Source of the DNA: an uncultured Granulosicoccaceae bacterium
GTDB taxonomy: Bacteria; Pseudomonadota; Gammaproteobacteria; Granulosicoccales; Granulosicoccaceae
Direction of reading: 5' to 3'
NCBI GenBank assembly: GCA_937958675.1
Contig: CALGND010000012.1
Location: 1-64,000, forward strand
Length of the DNA stretch: 64,000 bases
The notes under the pieces were generated by a model. That model was not told the DNA's origin. It did no database searches and saw nothing but the letters and a program-made list of their open reading frames with translations. Within the stretch, counting starts at the first letter, position 1, and every line of letters starts with the position of its first letter. Below are positions 50,383 through 59,356 of the stretch, one piece after another. A program made the position numbers and the translations under genes.

Positions 50383-51798
50383 TTGGAGTTTCACGAATTG
50401 TCTCAATCACCATTAGGGTTTGAATCCCTGGGTTTATCCGCGCCTTTGCTACAAGCAATCCAGGAGTCCGGCTATACCCAACCCACACCCATCCAACAAA
50501 AATCGATACCCGTTGTGTTGGAAAGGCGCGATATCCTCGCGGCCGCGCAAACGGGTACGGGCAAAACCGCTGGTTTTACGCTGCCTATTTTGCACCACCT
50601 AGCCGAAACCCGCACTGTAAAACCAAAACCTGGAAAGCCACGGTGTTTAGTGTTGTCACCCACGCGCGAATTAGCAGCTCAAATCGGAGCATCTGTGCAG
50701 GTGTACGGTAAGTACGTGCCTGTTCATTCACTGGTTGTGTTTGGTGGGGTTAATATTGAACGCCAGATACGTTCATTGAAAAAGTCTGTTGATATCGTTA
50801 TCGCGACTCCAGGTCGTTTGATCGACCTAGTCAATCGACGGCATATTGATTTATCACAGGTAGAAATACTCGTGTTAGATGAAGCGGATCGCATGCTCGA
50901 CATGGGTTTCATCCATGATGTTAAAAAAATCTCTGCAATGATGTCTGGCAAAAAGCAGACGTTAATGTTTTCTGCGACTTTTTCAACGCAAATACGGTCG
51001 TTGGCAAAAACACTATTAAAGAATCCAGCTGAAGTCTCTGTGGCTAAAACAAACGTCACCACCGAACTAGTCAAGCAAAGCGCTCATCTCGTTAATAAAG
51101 GCGGTAAGCGTGCTTTGTTGTCTCATTTGATCCAAACAAATAAATGGGAACAGGTTTTAGTATTTACGCGCACCAAGCATGGTGCTAATCGACTGGTTGA
51201 GCAGCTGAACGACGATGGTATTCGCTCAGAGGCGTTTCATGGCAACAAGAGTCAAACTGCTCGAACAAAGGCTTTGAATAATTTTAAAAGCGGTAAGGTT
51301 CGCGTATTGTGCGCAACTGATATTGCAGCTCGTGGCATTGATATCCACTTGCTTCCGCAAGTAGTAAATTTTGATTTGCCACTGGTCGCTGAAGATTACG
51401 TTCACCGTATTGGCAGAACAGGCCGAGCGGGAAGTAATGGCCAAGCCGTGTCTCTGGTGGGTGTGGATGAAATTAAGCTACTATCTTCTATTGAAAAACT
51501 GATCAAACAGCCTATTGAGATCGTCGAGGTGGACGGGCACACTGGCCATACAGATAAACCGTCGCCAGCTGAACCACGCAAACAGCGGCCAAAAAGATCA
51601 AATGGCAAAAAACGTGCTGCTAGTGGCCGGGCGGCTAGTGGTAACAGTAACAGTAACAATAAGAAGAAGGCATCAGGTTCGCGAAAGCCCTCCGGAAGTA
51701 ACCCACGTAGTGGGCACGCCAAGGGAAATAGTGATGGAATGAGTGCTCCGCGTAGAAAGCCTAACGGTAATCGAAAGACTAGGTCATCGGCAGCTTAG
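50383..51798 (+). CDS. DEAD-box RNA helicase, RhlE-like
   Basis: All motifs are present: [37 protein letters not shown], and the C-terminal [10 protein letters not shown]. The last ~90 residues are basic and low complexity ([24 protein letters not shown]), a typical RNA-binding tail. The TTG at 50383 is the first in-frame start; a later start is possible since the helicase core begins at FESLGLS. Confidence 0.93.
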   Translation: MEFHELSQSPLGFESLGLSAPLLQAIQESGYTQPTPIQQKSIPVVLERRDILAAAQTGTGKTAGFTLPILHHLAETRTVKPKPGKPRCLVLSPTRELAAQIGASVQVYGKYVPVHSLVVFGGVNIERQIRSLKKSVDIVIATPGRLIDLVNRRHIDLSQVEILVLDEADRMLDMGFIHDVKKISAMMSGKKQTLMFSATFSTQIRSLAKTLLKNPAEVSVAKTNVTTELVKQSAHLVNKGGKRALLSHLIQTNKWEQVLVFTRTKHGANRLVEQLNDDGIRSEAFHGNKSQTARTKALNNFKSGKVRVLCATDIAARGIDIHLLPQVVNFDLPLVAEDYVHRIGRTGRAGSNGQAVSLVGVDEIKLLSSIEKLIKQPIEIVEVDGHTGHTDKPSPAEPRKQRPKRSNGKKRAASGRAASGNSNSNNKKKASGSRKPSGSNPRSGHAKGNSDGMSAPRRKPNGNRKTRSSAA

Positions 51799-51819
51799 TT
51801 TAACTGAGTTCTCAGCGCC

Positions 51820-51861
51820 TGGACCCCGGCGACTGGAGCCCGGATTAAGTCCGGGATGACC
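51820..51861. repeat. Dispersed CCCGG...CCGGGATGAC element
   Basis: A variant of the intergenic repeat class with stem CCCGGA/TCCGGG, between convergent helicase and LacI genes. Confidence 0.65.
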
Positions 51862-51884
51862 AAACACCGGCAACCTCAGGTGTC

Positions 51885-52904
51885 TTATCGATTAGGAGGG
51901 CCAAGCGAACCTCGAATAATTACTTCAGTCTCAAATTGAATGCTTCGGGGTTGTTTTTTGGTTTTGACGTATTCCAGTAGTAGGCTAGCAGCTGATTTGC
52001 CCATTTGTTTTTGTGGTACTCGAACAGTGGTTAGCTGTGGCTCTACCACCGTTGCTAGGTTGATATCATCGAACCCAGTGATGGATAGATCGGCTGGCAC
52101 TTTTAATCCAACTTCTTTAGCTCGATTAATTGCTCCGGCAGCGATTACATCGTTACCGCAAATGATGGCAGTGGGTTTAGTTGTTCCGTTCAGAAGTTTG
52201 TCTAATGCCTGTGCGCCATCTTCAAGCGAGTAGTTCGATTCTATTACTGCTATCAACTGAGCGTCTTTACCAAAGTCGTTTATGGCTTGAGTAACGCCGG
52301 CGATGCGATTTGCGGCGCGATCATTGTCATGTGATTGGCCTGCAATCATTGCAATCTTGCGATGCCCGGTGTTCAGTACTGTGTTTGTTATTTGAGCAGC
52401 TGACTTTTTATTATCAAAACCTGCATAGAGTTTGTCTGACTTCGCTTGATAACACCACGAAATGACATAAGGAATTTTTCGCATCTCCAAAAATTCTAGT
52501 GTGGCGGCTGGCCGCTCGGTACCAATCAATAGTAAGCCGTCTGCGCCATGGGATAGCAATGTTTGAATTTGTTCGAATTCGTCTTTGGCGTTGTATCCGG
52601 AGCTTGCCACCAACAACAGCATGCCTGAGCTTGCCAGCTCTTGTTGGAATGCTTGTATTCCACTAGCGAACATAGCGTTAGCCATAGTAGGAATGATCGC
52701 ACCTACTGTATTACTTTTGTTGGAGGCTAGTATTTTCGCCCCAAAATTTGGGGTGTAGGCTAGCTGGACAATTGCCGATTGAATTTTCTCTCGGGTGGCG
52801 TTGGCAACCTTGTCAGGTTCGTTAATAGAACGCGAGATGGTGGCGGTCGATACTTTAGCAAGCTTGGCGACATCTTCGAGGGTAGGTTTTTCGGTTTTAC
52901 TCAT
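51885..52904 (-). CDS. LacI-family regulator of the sulfonate operon
   Basis: The helix-turn-helix (LEDVAKLAKVSTATISRSINEPDKVANATREKI) is followed by a periplasmic-binding-like domain (339 residues). It is divergent from hpsN, and a LacI-type operator lies between them at 52993. It probably represses the sulfonate operon until a C3-sulfonate or product binds. Confidence 0.93.
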   Translation of the reverse strand: MSKTEKPTLEDVAKLAKVSTATISRSINEPDKVANATREKIQSAIVQLAYTPNFGAKILASNKSNTVGAIIPTMANAMFASGIQAFQQELASSGMLLLVASSGYNAKDEFEQIQTLLSHGADGLLLIGTERPAATLEFLEMRKIPYVISWCYQAKSDKLYAGFDNKKSAAQITNTVLNTGHRKIAMIAGQSHDNDRAANRIAGVTQAINDFGKDAQLIAVIESNYSLEDGAQALDKLLNGTTKPTAIICGNDVIAAGAINRAKEVGLKVPADLSITGFDDINLATVVEPQLTTVRVPQKQMGKSAASLLLEYVKTKKQPRSIQFETEVIIRGSLGPPNR

Positions 52905-53211
52905 GGTTTCACAGCATACCTATTCGGTGGCCAGTACTAGGTGCGTAGCAGCTAATCCGAGAGGTTTTTCTCCGTTTATGAGAGTGTACCGATGTAAGCG
53001 CTTGCATTCGACTAATTTACCGCATAGAATGTATCAAGTTACGAGTATTGGTGTATCCACTTGCTGTAATGGCCGTTGATATTGTGCATTAAGATAAACA
53101 TGCCGAAGTGTCGACTTTACTGATGGTTCGACGCAGGTATCTTGCGGTCGTCTGTCATACTGCCCGTCATTATTCGTACCATAATTTTACTGTTAATAAA
53201 TAGGCTTCTCT
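52905..53211. other. Divergent promoter region lacI-hpsN
   Basis: No gene is seen in these 307 bases. They contain the LacI-type operator and presumably both promoters; no clear -35/-10 pair was identified. Confidence 0.6.
52993..53006. promoter_or_regulatory. LacI-type operator
   Basis: TGTAAGCGCTTGCA fits the TGNAANCGNTTNCA pattern of LacI-family operators. It is 89 bases before lacI and 206 before hpsN. Confidence 0.75.
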
Positions 53212-54516
53212 ATGGCAATTAAGTACCTCAAGAAAGCAACGAAAACCGCAACTACCGATGCGACGGATGTTAGCGAGACGGTTAAAAATATACTCAATGA
53301 AATTGAGGCTGGTGGTGATGCCAAAGCCATGGAATTCGCAGCTAAGTTTGATAACTACGATGGCAACGTTCTGTTAACTGAAGAAGAAATTGAAGCGGCC
53401 TGTGACTCTGTGCCGCAACAAATGAAAGACGACATAGCATTTGCTCACAATAACGTAAAGCGTTTTGCCGAAGTGCAAAAACAAACGATGACGGATGTGC
53501 AGCTAGAAGTGGTGCCCGGCTTTACACTAGGGCAAAAGTGTATTCCTTGCCAAGCAGTCGGTTGTTATGTACCCGGTGGTCGATATAGCCATATTGCCAG
53601 CGCCATCATGACGGTAACCACTGCCAAGGTTGCCGGTTGTGATCATATCGTCGCATGCTCTCCACCTCGGCCTAATGAGGGTGTTGCTCCCGCTATCGTA
53701 TATGCAGCCAAGCTTTGCGGTGCGGATAAAATTATGGCAATGGGCGGTGTGCAAGCAATTGCTGCAATGACTTATGGTCTGTTTGGTTTGCCAAAAGCAG
53801 ATATATTAGTAGGGCCTGGTAATCAGTTTGTTGCAGAAGCGAAAAGAATTTTATATGGCACGGTGGGTATCGATATGATCGCCGGCCCAACTGATAGTTT
53901 GATATTGGCTGATAGCGCAGCAGACGCGCATATCGTTGCGACCGACTTAGTGAGTCAGGCAGAGCACGGATATAACTCGCCTGTTTGGTTAGTTACAGAC
54001 GATACCGCATTGGCTGAAAAAGTCATCGAAATTGTGCCGGGTTTAATCGCTGATTTACCCGAGCTTAATGGCAAAAATGCAGAAGCTGCATGGCGTGATT
54101 TTGCTGAAGTTATCGTCTGCGACTCTCGCGAGGAAATGGCAGCTACGTCGGACGAATACGCACCTGAGCATTTAACTGTGCAATGTAGCGACAACCGTTG
54201 GTGGCTCGATAGACTTAAGTGCTATGGTTCCTTGTTCCTAGGCGAAGAGACTACTGTTTCCTACGGTGACAAAGCAGCAGGAACTAATCATGTGTTGCCA
54301 ACATCGCGCTCAGCCAAATATACAGGTGGTTTATCGGTACATAAGTATATGAAGATCGTTACGTGGCAAGAAGCGACTCGTGAAGGTTCTAAGGATATAG
54401 CAGTGTCAACTGCGCGTATCTCACGACTTGAAGGTATGGAAGGTCATGCACGAAGTGCTGATGTACGACTTGCAAAGTACTTTCCAGATGAAAAATTTGA
54501 ATTAACCCCTGAGTAA
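53212..54516 (+). CDS. hpsN: Sulfopropanediol 3-dehydrogenase (HpsN-like)
   Basis: The 434-residue protein is a histidinol-dehydrogenase homologue (AVGCYVPGGRYSHIASAIMT, ILVGPGNQFVAEAKR, DKAAGTNHVLPTSRSAKYTGGLSV, EGMEGHARSADVR). In this family HpsN oxidises DHPS to sulfolactate. The following sulfopyruvate decarboxylase genes make that role much more likely than histidine synthesis. Conserved zinc and catalytic His/Glu positions appear intact. Confidence 0.88.
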   Translation: MAIKYLKKATKTATTDATDVSETVKNILNEIEAGGDAKAMEFAAKFDNYDGNVLLTEEEIEAACDSVPQQMKDDIAFAHNNVKRFAEVQKQTMTDVQLEVVPGFTLGQKCIPCQAVGCYVPGGRYSHIASAIMTVTTAKVAGCDHIVACSPPRPNEGVAPAIVYAAKLCGADKIMAMGGVQAIAAMTYGLFGLPKADILVGPGNQFVAEAKRILYGTVGIDMIAGPTDSLILADSAADAHIVATDLVSQAEHGYNSPVWLVTDDTALAEKVIEIVPGLIADLPELNGKNAEAAWRDFAEVIVCDSREEMAATSDEYAPEHLTVQCSDNRWWLDRLKCYGSLFLGEETTVSYGDKAAGTNHVLPTSRSAKYTGGLSVHKYMKIVTWQEATREGSKDIAVSTARISRLEGMEGHARSADVRLAKYFPDEKFELTPE

Positions 54517-54543
54517 AGTTTTTACTAAGGCTTTAGGACAAAC

Positions 54544-54573
54544 CTGCACGGCACTATCGGTAAGCCCGTGCAG
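54544..54573 (+). other. Hairpin between hpsN and comD
   Basis: CTGCACGG (54544-54551) pairs with CCGTGCAG (54566-54573), loop of 14. No T-run; it may process or stabilise the operon mRNA. Confidence 0.45.
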
Positions 54574-54636
54574 TGTCAGGCGCTTGAGTGCTTGATTTGG
54601 TGATTGTTCACCGACAAAAAATAGATGGAGAATAGC

Positions 54637-55134
54637 GTGTCAGTTAATGAAAAAATCGTATCGGATTTAGTGGCAAACGATGTTCAGTTTGTTACTACCG
54701 TTCCATGTAAACAATTGGCTGGCGTTATTGATGCCATTGATGCCAGTAGTTCTATCCACCATGTGCCTTCTAATAAAGAAGACGAGGGAATGGGCCTGTG
54801 TGCCGGTGCTTTTATGGGCGGCAAACGCTCAGCCATCATTATGCAAAACACAGCTATCGGTGTAACGATAAATACCCTAGCAACCCTTACTCAATTTTAT
54901 CGTTTACCACTACCGATGCTTATAAGCTATCGAGGTGAGCTGGGAGAGCCTGTGGCTTGTCAGGTTGAGATGGCTGTACATACCAAAGCGTTGTTAGCAC
55001 AGCTCAATGTGCCTACTTATCATTTTCATAAAGAAGATGATGTTGAGGAATTCGATAAAATACTTAAATACACATTTATGAGCAATAAACCAGTTGCTAT
55101 TTTGACCGATGCTTCATTCTGGAAGGGGTATTAA
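54637..55134 (+). CDS. comD: Sulfopyruvate decarboxylase, alpha subunit
   Basis: The protein matches ComD: VTTVPCKQLAGVIDAI, HVPSNKEDEGMGLCAGAFMGGK, QNTAIGVTINTLATLTQFYRLPLPMLISYRGE. The GTG at 54637 has GGAG six bases upstream; an ATG four codons earlier has none. With ComE it forms a ThDP enzyme turning sulfopyruvate into sulfoacetaldehyde and CO2. Confidence 0.9.
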   Translation: MSVNEKIVSDLVANDVQFVTTVPCKQLAGVIDAIDASSSIHHVPSNKEDEGMGLCAGAFMGGKRSAIIMQNTAIGVTINTLATLTQFYRLPLPMLISYRGELGEPVACQVEMAVHTKALLAQLNVPTYHFHKEDDVEEFDKILKYTFMSNKPVAILTDASFWKGY

Positions 55135-55135
55135 T

Positions 55136-55690
55136 ATGATTCGTTCAGACATACTAAAAGATATCGCGCCGGTTATTTCTGATCAACTGGTGATCTGCAA
55201 TATTGGTTTACCAAGCCAAGAGCTGCATATGATTGATGACCAGCCAAGTACGTTCTACATGCTCGGCACAATGGGGTTGTCATCGTCAATTGGCTTAGGT
55301 TTGGCCTTAGCGCAAGATAAGAAGGTTATCGCCATAGACGGTGATGGTTCAGTGCTGACTAACTTTGGCACTCTTCCCACGATCGCAAACAACGTCGCCG
55401 ACAATTTCATCCTGCTTATTGTTGATAACGGAAGTTATGGTTCAACTGGTGATCAACCCACGTATGCAGGCAAAAAAACCTCACTTACAAAAGTAGCGAT
55501 AGCATGTGGCTGTGAGAATGTGGTTGAGTGCTCTGCTGAAGATACAAAGGCTGAACTTGAAAAAGCGTTGGCTGGTAATCAAATGACGATTATAGTGAGC
55601 AAGTGTGAATCAGGGAATATCCCGGTTCCGGTCATTACCTTAGACCCAGTTGTGATACGTCATCGGTTTATGGAAACCGTCGCCTCGTAA
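55136..55690 (+). CDS. comE: Sulfopyruvate decarboxylase, beta subunit
   Basis: The ThDP-binding stretch GDGSVLTNFG...VDNGSYGSTGDQPTYAG is present. The ATG at 55136 follows GGAAGGGG by seven bases and starts one base after comD. It supplies the cofactor-binding half of the enzyme. The next step, sulfoacetaldehyde use (Xsc or reductase), is not in the window. Confidence 0.9.
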   Translation: MIRSDILKDIAPVISDQLVICNIGLPSQELHMIDDQPSTFYMLGTMGLSSSIGLGLALAQDKKVIAIDGDGSVLTNFGTLPTIANNVADNFILLIVDNGSYGSTGDQPTYAGKKTSLTKVAIACGCENVVECSAEDTKAELEKALAGNQMTIIVSKCESGNIPVPVITLDPVVIRHRFMETVAS

Positions 55691-55714
55691 ACGATTCCTC
55701 GTAAACCACTGAGC

Positions 55715-56839
55715 ATGACAGCGCAGAACAAAATCCATTCAAGTGCGGATGCAAGGCGGCTTGCACGCAAGCGCTTGCCTTGGATGGTTTTTGATTACAT
55801 AGATGGTGCTGCAGGTGAGGGCAGAGGAGAGGCTCTAGGCCGATCAGAGATACAAGCTATTCGGCTAAACCCTCGAATACTTAGTGATGTGTCGCATCGA
55901 GATCTGTCGGTTGAGGTGTTTGACCATCAAGCAAATTGTCCGTTTGGCATAAGCCCGATGGGGATGTGCAATTTATCCGCACCAAGTGCTGATCTAATGT
56001 TGGCACGTGCGGCTGCAAAGCATCAATGCCCATTAGGCGTATCAACTGTCTCGTCAACATCACTTGAAAAAATAATTGAAGTCGCCGAAGGCCATGCTTG
56101 GTTTCAGTTGTACTACAGTGGAGATGGCTCTTCGGTTAAATCGTTAATCGAAAGAGCTAAAGCGTCAGGCTATCGCACTCTAGTGGTCACCTTAGATGTG
56201 CCTGAAGTAGGGCGTAGACCTAGAGAACTACGGCGAGGTTTTAAGATGCCGTTTAAAATCGGTGTGTCTCAATTTATTGACTTTGCTGTACACCCTCGCT
56301 GGTCGATCTCTACTTTGTTAAATGGTAAGCCCGAGATGGCGAACTTTGGCGGCGAGCATGGTAGCTTTGATCGCACGGAATCACGCGCCGGTGCTACTTG
56401 GGATCATCTGAAAAAAATAAGAGAACAGTGGCAAGGTAATCTTGTGGTGAAAGGTGTGCTTAATGTAGAAGATGCTCAGCAACTCAAAGCTGTAGGCGTT
56501 GATGCTATTCAAGTGTCAAGTCATGGCGGTAGGCAACTTGAAAGTGTGCCACCACCGATACTCATGCTACGGGAGATTCGCAAAGCCTTAGGCCCTAAAT
56601 ATCCGCTGTTTTTTGACTCGGGTATCCGAAGCGGCGAAGATATTGTGAAAGCCTACGCCATGGGAGCTGATTTTGTGTTTCTTGGGCGCCCTGTTTTGTT
56701 TGCAATGGCTGCAGCTGGAGAAGCAGGTTTAACAAAACTATGGAGTGTACTTGAGGATGAAACAAGTATTACCTTGGCCCAGCTTGGGAAAACAAGCATG
56801 CCCGGTCCATCAAGTGACGTGTTGTGGGAACTCGCATAA
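55715..56839 (+). CDS. FMN-dependent alpha-hydroxy-acid dehydrogenase
   Basis: The 374-residue protein is of the LldD/glycolate oxidase family: FDYIDGAAGEGRGE, FGISPMGMCNLSAP, WFQLYYSGD, VVKGVLNVEDA and SSHGGRQLES with the catalytic His-Gly-Gly-Arg. Its place after comE suggests it oxidises sulfolactate to sulfopyruvate, the step linking HpsN to ComDE. Known sulfolactate dehydrogenases are SlcD, SlcC or ComC, so this would be a different enzyme; inference. Confidence 0.88.
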   Translation: MTAQNKIHSSADARRLARKRLPWMVFDYIDGAAGEGRGEALGRSEIQAIRLNPRILSDVSHRDLSVEVFDHQANCPFGISPMGMCNLSAPSADLMLARAAAKHQCPLGVSTVSSTSLEKIIEVAEGHAWFQLYYSGDGSSVKSLIERAKASGYRTLVVTLDVPEVGRRPRELRRGFKMPFKIGVSQFIDFAVHPRWSISTLLNGKPEMANFGGEHGSFDRTESRAGATWDHLKKIREQWQGNLVVKGVLNVEDAQQLKAVGVDAIQVSSHGGRQLESVPPPILMLREIRKALGPKYPLFFDSGIRSGEDIVKAYAMGADFVFLGRPVLFAMAAAGEAGLTKLWSVLEDETSITLAQLGKTSMPGPSSDVLWELA

Positions 56840-56867
56840 TCACACGCTAATTCTATAAGGTGTATTC

Positions 56868-57620
56868 ATGTTCGATCTAACAGGAAAAACAGCGTTAGTA
56901 ACGGGTGCGACATCCGGTATTGGCAAACAACAAGCGATAGCGCTGGCAAAAGCCGGTGCCAATATCGTTGCTGTTGGTCGAAGAGCGGATCGTCTATCTG
57001 AAACTTGTGAAAAGGTGAACGCCTTCGGCAGTAATGCCGTGTCGATACAAGCTGACCTGACGCTTGATACAAGCCTTGAAAAGTTAGCCATCGATGCTGC
57101 ATCGCATTTCGGTGCAATCGATATCTTATGCAATACCGCGGGTGTAAACCTACGTCAAGCAGTTGATGATATTAGTTTCGAATCCTGGCAACAAACGATC
57201 GATCTTAATCTTGCCGTGCCATTTTTTCTAGGCCGTTTACTTGTGCCGGGCATGCGTGAAAAAGGCTGGGGGCGGATTATCAATGTTGCATCGCTTCAAT
57301 CAACGCGAGCATTTGCTAATGGTTTGCCTTACGGTGCGTCCAAAGGTGGGATCTCGCAACTGACAAGAGCCATGGCTGAAGCCTGGTCGAGTGATGGCAT
57401 CAATGCCAATGCGATAGCGCCAGGGTTCTTTCCCACGGAGCTCACTGCCCCTGTGTTCGAAGACAACGCAGCACTGCAACGTTTAGCTGACAACACAGCC
57501 ATTGGCCGCAATGGCAATATGGAAGACTTAGATGGTATCACCGTGTTTTTAGCCAGCGACGCATCGGCTTATATCACTGGCCAGGTTATTGGAGTTGACG
57601 GAGGTTTTACCGCCAAGTAG
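56868..57620 (+). CDS. Short-chain dehydrogenase in sulfonate operon
   Basis: TGATSGIGKQQ, NTAG, YGASK (Tyr-x3-Lys) and PGFFPTELT show a classical, complete SDR of 250 residues. It starts 28 bases after the FMN gene. HpsO/HpsP-type dehydrogenases interconvert DHPS enantiomers, so it may do this, or another oxidation of a polar C3 compound. Confidence 0.9.
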   Translation: MFDLTGKTALVTGATSGIGKQQAIALAKAGANIVAVGRRADRLSETCEKVNAFGSNAVSIQADLTLDTSLEKLAIDAASHFGAIDILCNTAGVNLRQAVDDISFESWQQTIDLNLAVPFFLGRLLVPGMREKGWGRIINVASLQSTRAFANGLPYGASKGGISQLTRAMAEAWSSDGINANAIAPGFFPTELTAPVFEDNAALQRLADNTAIGRNGNMEDLDGITVFLASDASAYITGQVIGVDGGFTAK

Positions 57621-57749
57621 CGGCTTTCAACTCAGGCCAAGCAATAGATCGGCACTTGGCTGTTCCAATATATGCGAAAAGCCACTGGTTAGTTTATGGA
57701 GATCTATACACTGTCTGCTGGGTAAGCATTGTCGTAGCAAGGAGTAGGT

Positions 57750-59297
57750 TTGTCAGATCCAGTGGTAAGTCCAGCCGAGGCCAATCTGCCGGGCAAAATT
57801 CTTGTTGTAGACGATCAATCAACCCAACGAATTAAAATAGAGAAGGGCGTCAGAACACTTGGGCATGAAGTCGAAGCAGTGAGTAGTGCTGTGTTTGCTA
57901 TGGCACATTTGCAAGAGCACCCGGTTGATCTAATTTTACTTGATATCTTGATGCCGCATATCGATGGAATCGAAATGCTAAAGTGGCTTGCCAGCGAACC
58001 CTCGCTAGAGCATATTCCAGTTGTAGTGATATCAGCATACGACGGTGAATCCGATTTAGTGGCAAAAGCGATTGAACTAGGCGCAGAGGATTTTCTGCCC
58101 AAACATTTTGCACTGCCAATACTCGAAGCGCGTATAAATTCAGGTTTACTAAAAAAACGTATTCGTGATCAGGAAGTTATTCAAACGCAACAAATCGATC
58201 GTTTGATGCGTGCATCGAAACTACTCGAGCAAAAAATCTATGACCCGCAACAATTACGGTTGCGCAGTATCGCTAGTGGAAATACACCGCTAGCCAAATT
58301 TGCTGCAGTGTTTTCTGACATGGGGCAAAAAATATTTGATCGAGAAAGAAGGCTTCGGCATCAGGCGCAGACACTACGCGGGTTTGGCATGTTGATCTTG
58401 GCCGGAGTGCTATTTGGTTTGGACGCGCCAATAGCCAAGTGGCTAAGCCAATACAGCACTAATTCACTTGGTATGGCAATTTGGGTAAATGTAGTTGTCG
58501 TGGTGTTAGCGATCCCTTGGGCCATTTATAAACGAGACATGCCAAAATTTGACTACTACCTTATTGGCTATTTCTTGCTATGGGGATTTTGTACTTGCAT
58601 ATTAGGCGATGTATTGCTTCTCATGGCATCTGAGCATATTCAAGCTTCCGTAATTATTATCATTATGGTTACCGAAGTATTGATGGTTTATGCGTACTCT
58701 GCCATTACAAAGTTAGAGACTTCCACAACTAAAAAGCTAGCAGGTGTTGGCTTAGGTTTTTTGGGCGTCGTGCTAGTTGTGTATGCACAAGGGACTGACG
58801 CTGGATCAACGAATGCATTTTGGGCGATTTTAGTGCTTGGTGTACCCTTAGGTTATGCTGTAATTGACCTAATGATTGTAGTTGGCCGTCAGGTTGACAT
58901 GCTGCCATCAACGCGGCTTGGGCTAGCATCAGTAGCGGGGTTAATTATTATGATCCCACTGGCATGGATTCAAGATGACTTTGTACCATTAAGTTTGGTG
59001 CCAGGGTATTTTGAATTGGGCCTTTTGTTTTGGGGCTTGCTAACTCTTGCATCCATGTTCGTATTTGTGTTGTTGGTATCAAGTGCTGGGTCTGTATTTG
59101 CCAGCCAAACGGCTTATGTGCAAACTATTGCAGGTATCGGCATTAGTTTTGTTGCGCTACATGAAACACTCTCTCCAGCAATTTGGGTGGCCTTGGGCGT
59201 GATTGTATTGGGTATGTTATTGGTTGAACCCAAACGCGAGCCAGAAGAAGAGCTGACCCCAGAAGAGCTTGAAATGTTGATGCAAGAGGTGCGCTAG
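57750..59297 (+). CDS. Receiver domain fused to EamA transporter
   Basis: Residues ~15-130 form a receiver domain with all phosphorylation residues: D21, D22, phospho-acceptor D65 in LILLDILMP, S95 and K118. A charged, probably helical linker (~130-205) leads to about ten membrane helices of EamA type (~210-495) and an acidic tail (EPEEELTPEELEML). Start is TTG with AAGGAG five bases upstream. No histidine kinase is nearby. The fusion suggests a transporter switched by phosphorylation. It lies 129 bases after the sulfonate operon. Confidence 0.88.
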   Translation: MSDPVVSPAEANLPGKILVVDDQSTQRIKIEKGVRTLGHEVEAVSSAVFAMAHLQEHPVDLILLDILMPHIDGIEMLKWLASEPSLEHIPVVVISAYDGESDLVAKAIELGAEDFLPKHFALPILEARINSGLLKKRIRDQEVIQTQQIDRLMRASKLLEQKIYDPQQLRLRSIASGNTPLAKFAAVFSDMGQKIFDRERRLRHQAQTLRGFGMLILAGVLFGLDAPIAKWLSQYSTNSLGMAIWVNVVVVVLAIPWAIYKRDMPKFDYYLIGYFLLWGFCTCILGDVLLLMASEHIQASVIIIIMVTEVLMVYAYSAITKLETSTTKKLAGVGLGFLGVVLVVYAQGTDAGSTNAFWAILVLGVPLGYAVIDLMIVVGRQVDMLPSTRLGLASVAGLIIMIPLAWIQDDFVPLSLVPGYFELGLLFWGLLTLASMFVFVLLVSSAGSVFASQTAYVQTIAGIGISFVALHETLSPAIWVALGVIVLGMLLVEPKREPEEELTPEELEMLMQEVR

Positions 59298-59303
59298 CGG
59301 GCA

Positions 59304-59331
59304 CAAAAAAAGCCGCGATCACTCGCGGCTT
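59304..59331 (-). terminator. Rho-independent terminator, possibly bidirectional
   Basis: AAGCCGCGA (59310-59318) and TCGCGGCTT (59323-59331) form a 9-bp stem with loop TCAC. On the minus strand it is followed by seven T, ending the ABC binding-protein transcript; it may also stop the plus-strand EamA gene. Confidence 0.9.
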
Positions 59332-59356
59332 GTCTTGCACATCTTATTTGTAACGC

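Noticed and set aside
53212-54516. Histidine biosynthesis hisD
   Set aside because: Same fold, but no his genes are nearby and sulfopyruvate decarboxylase follows.
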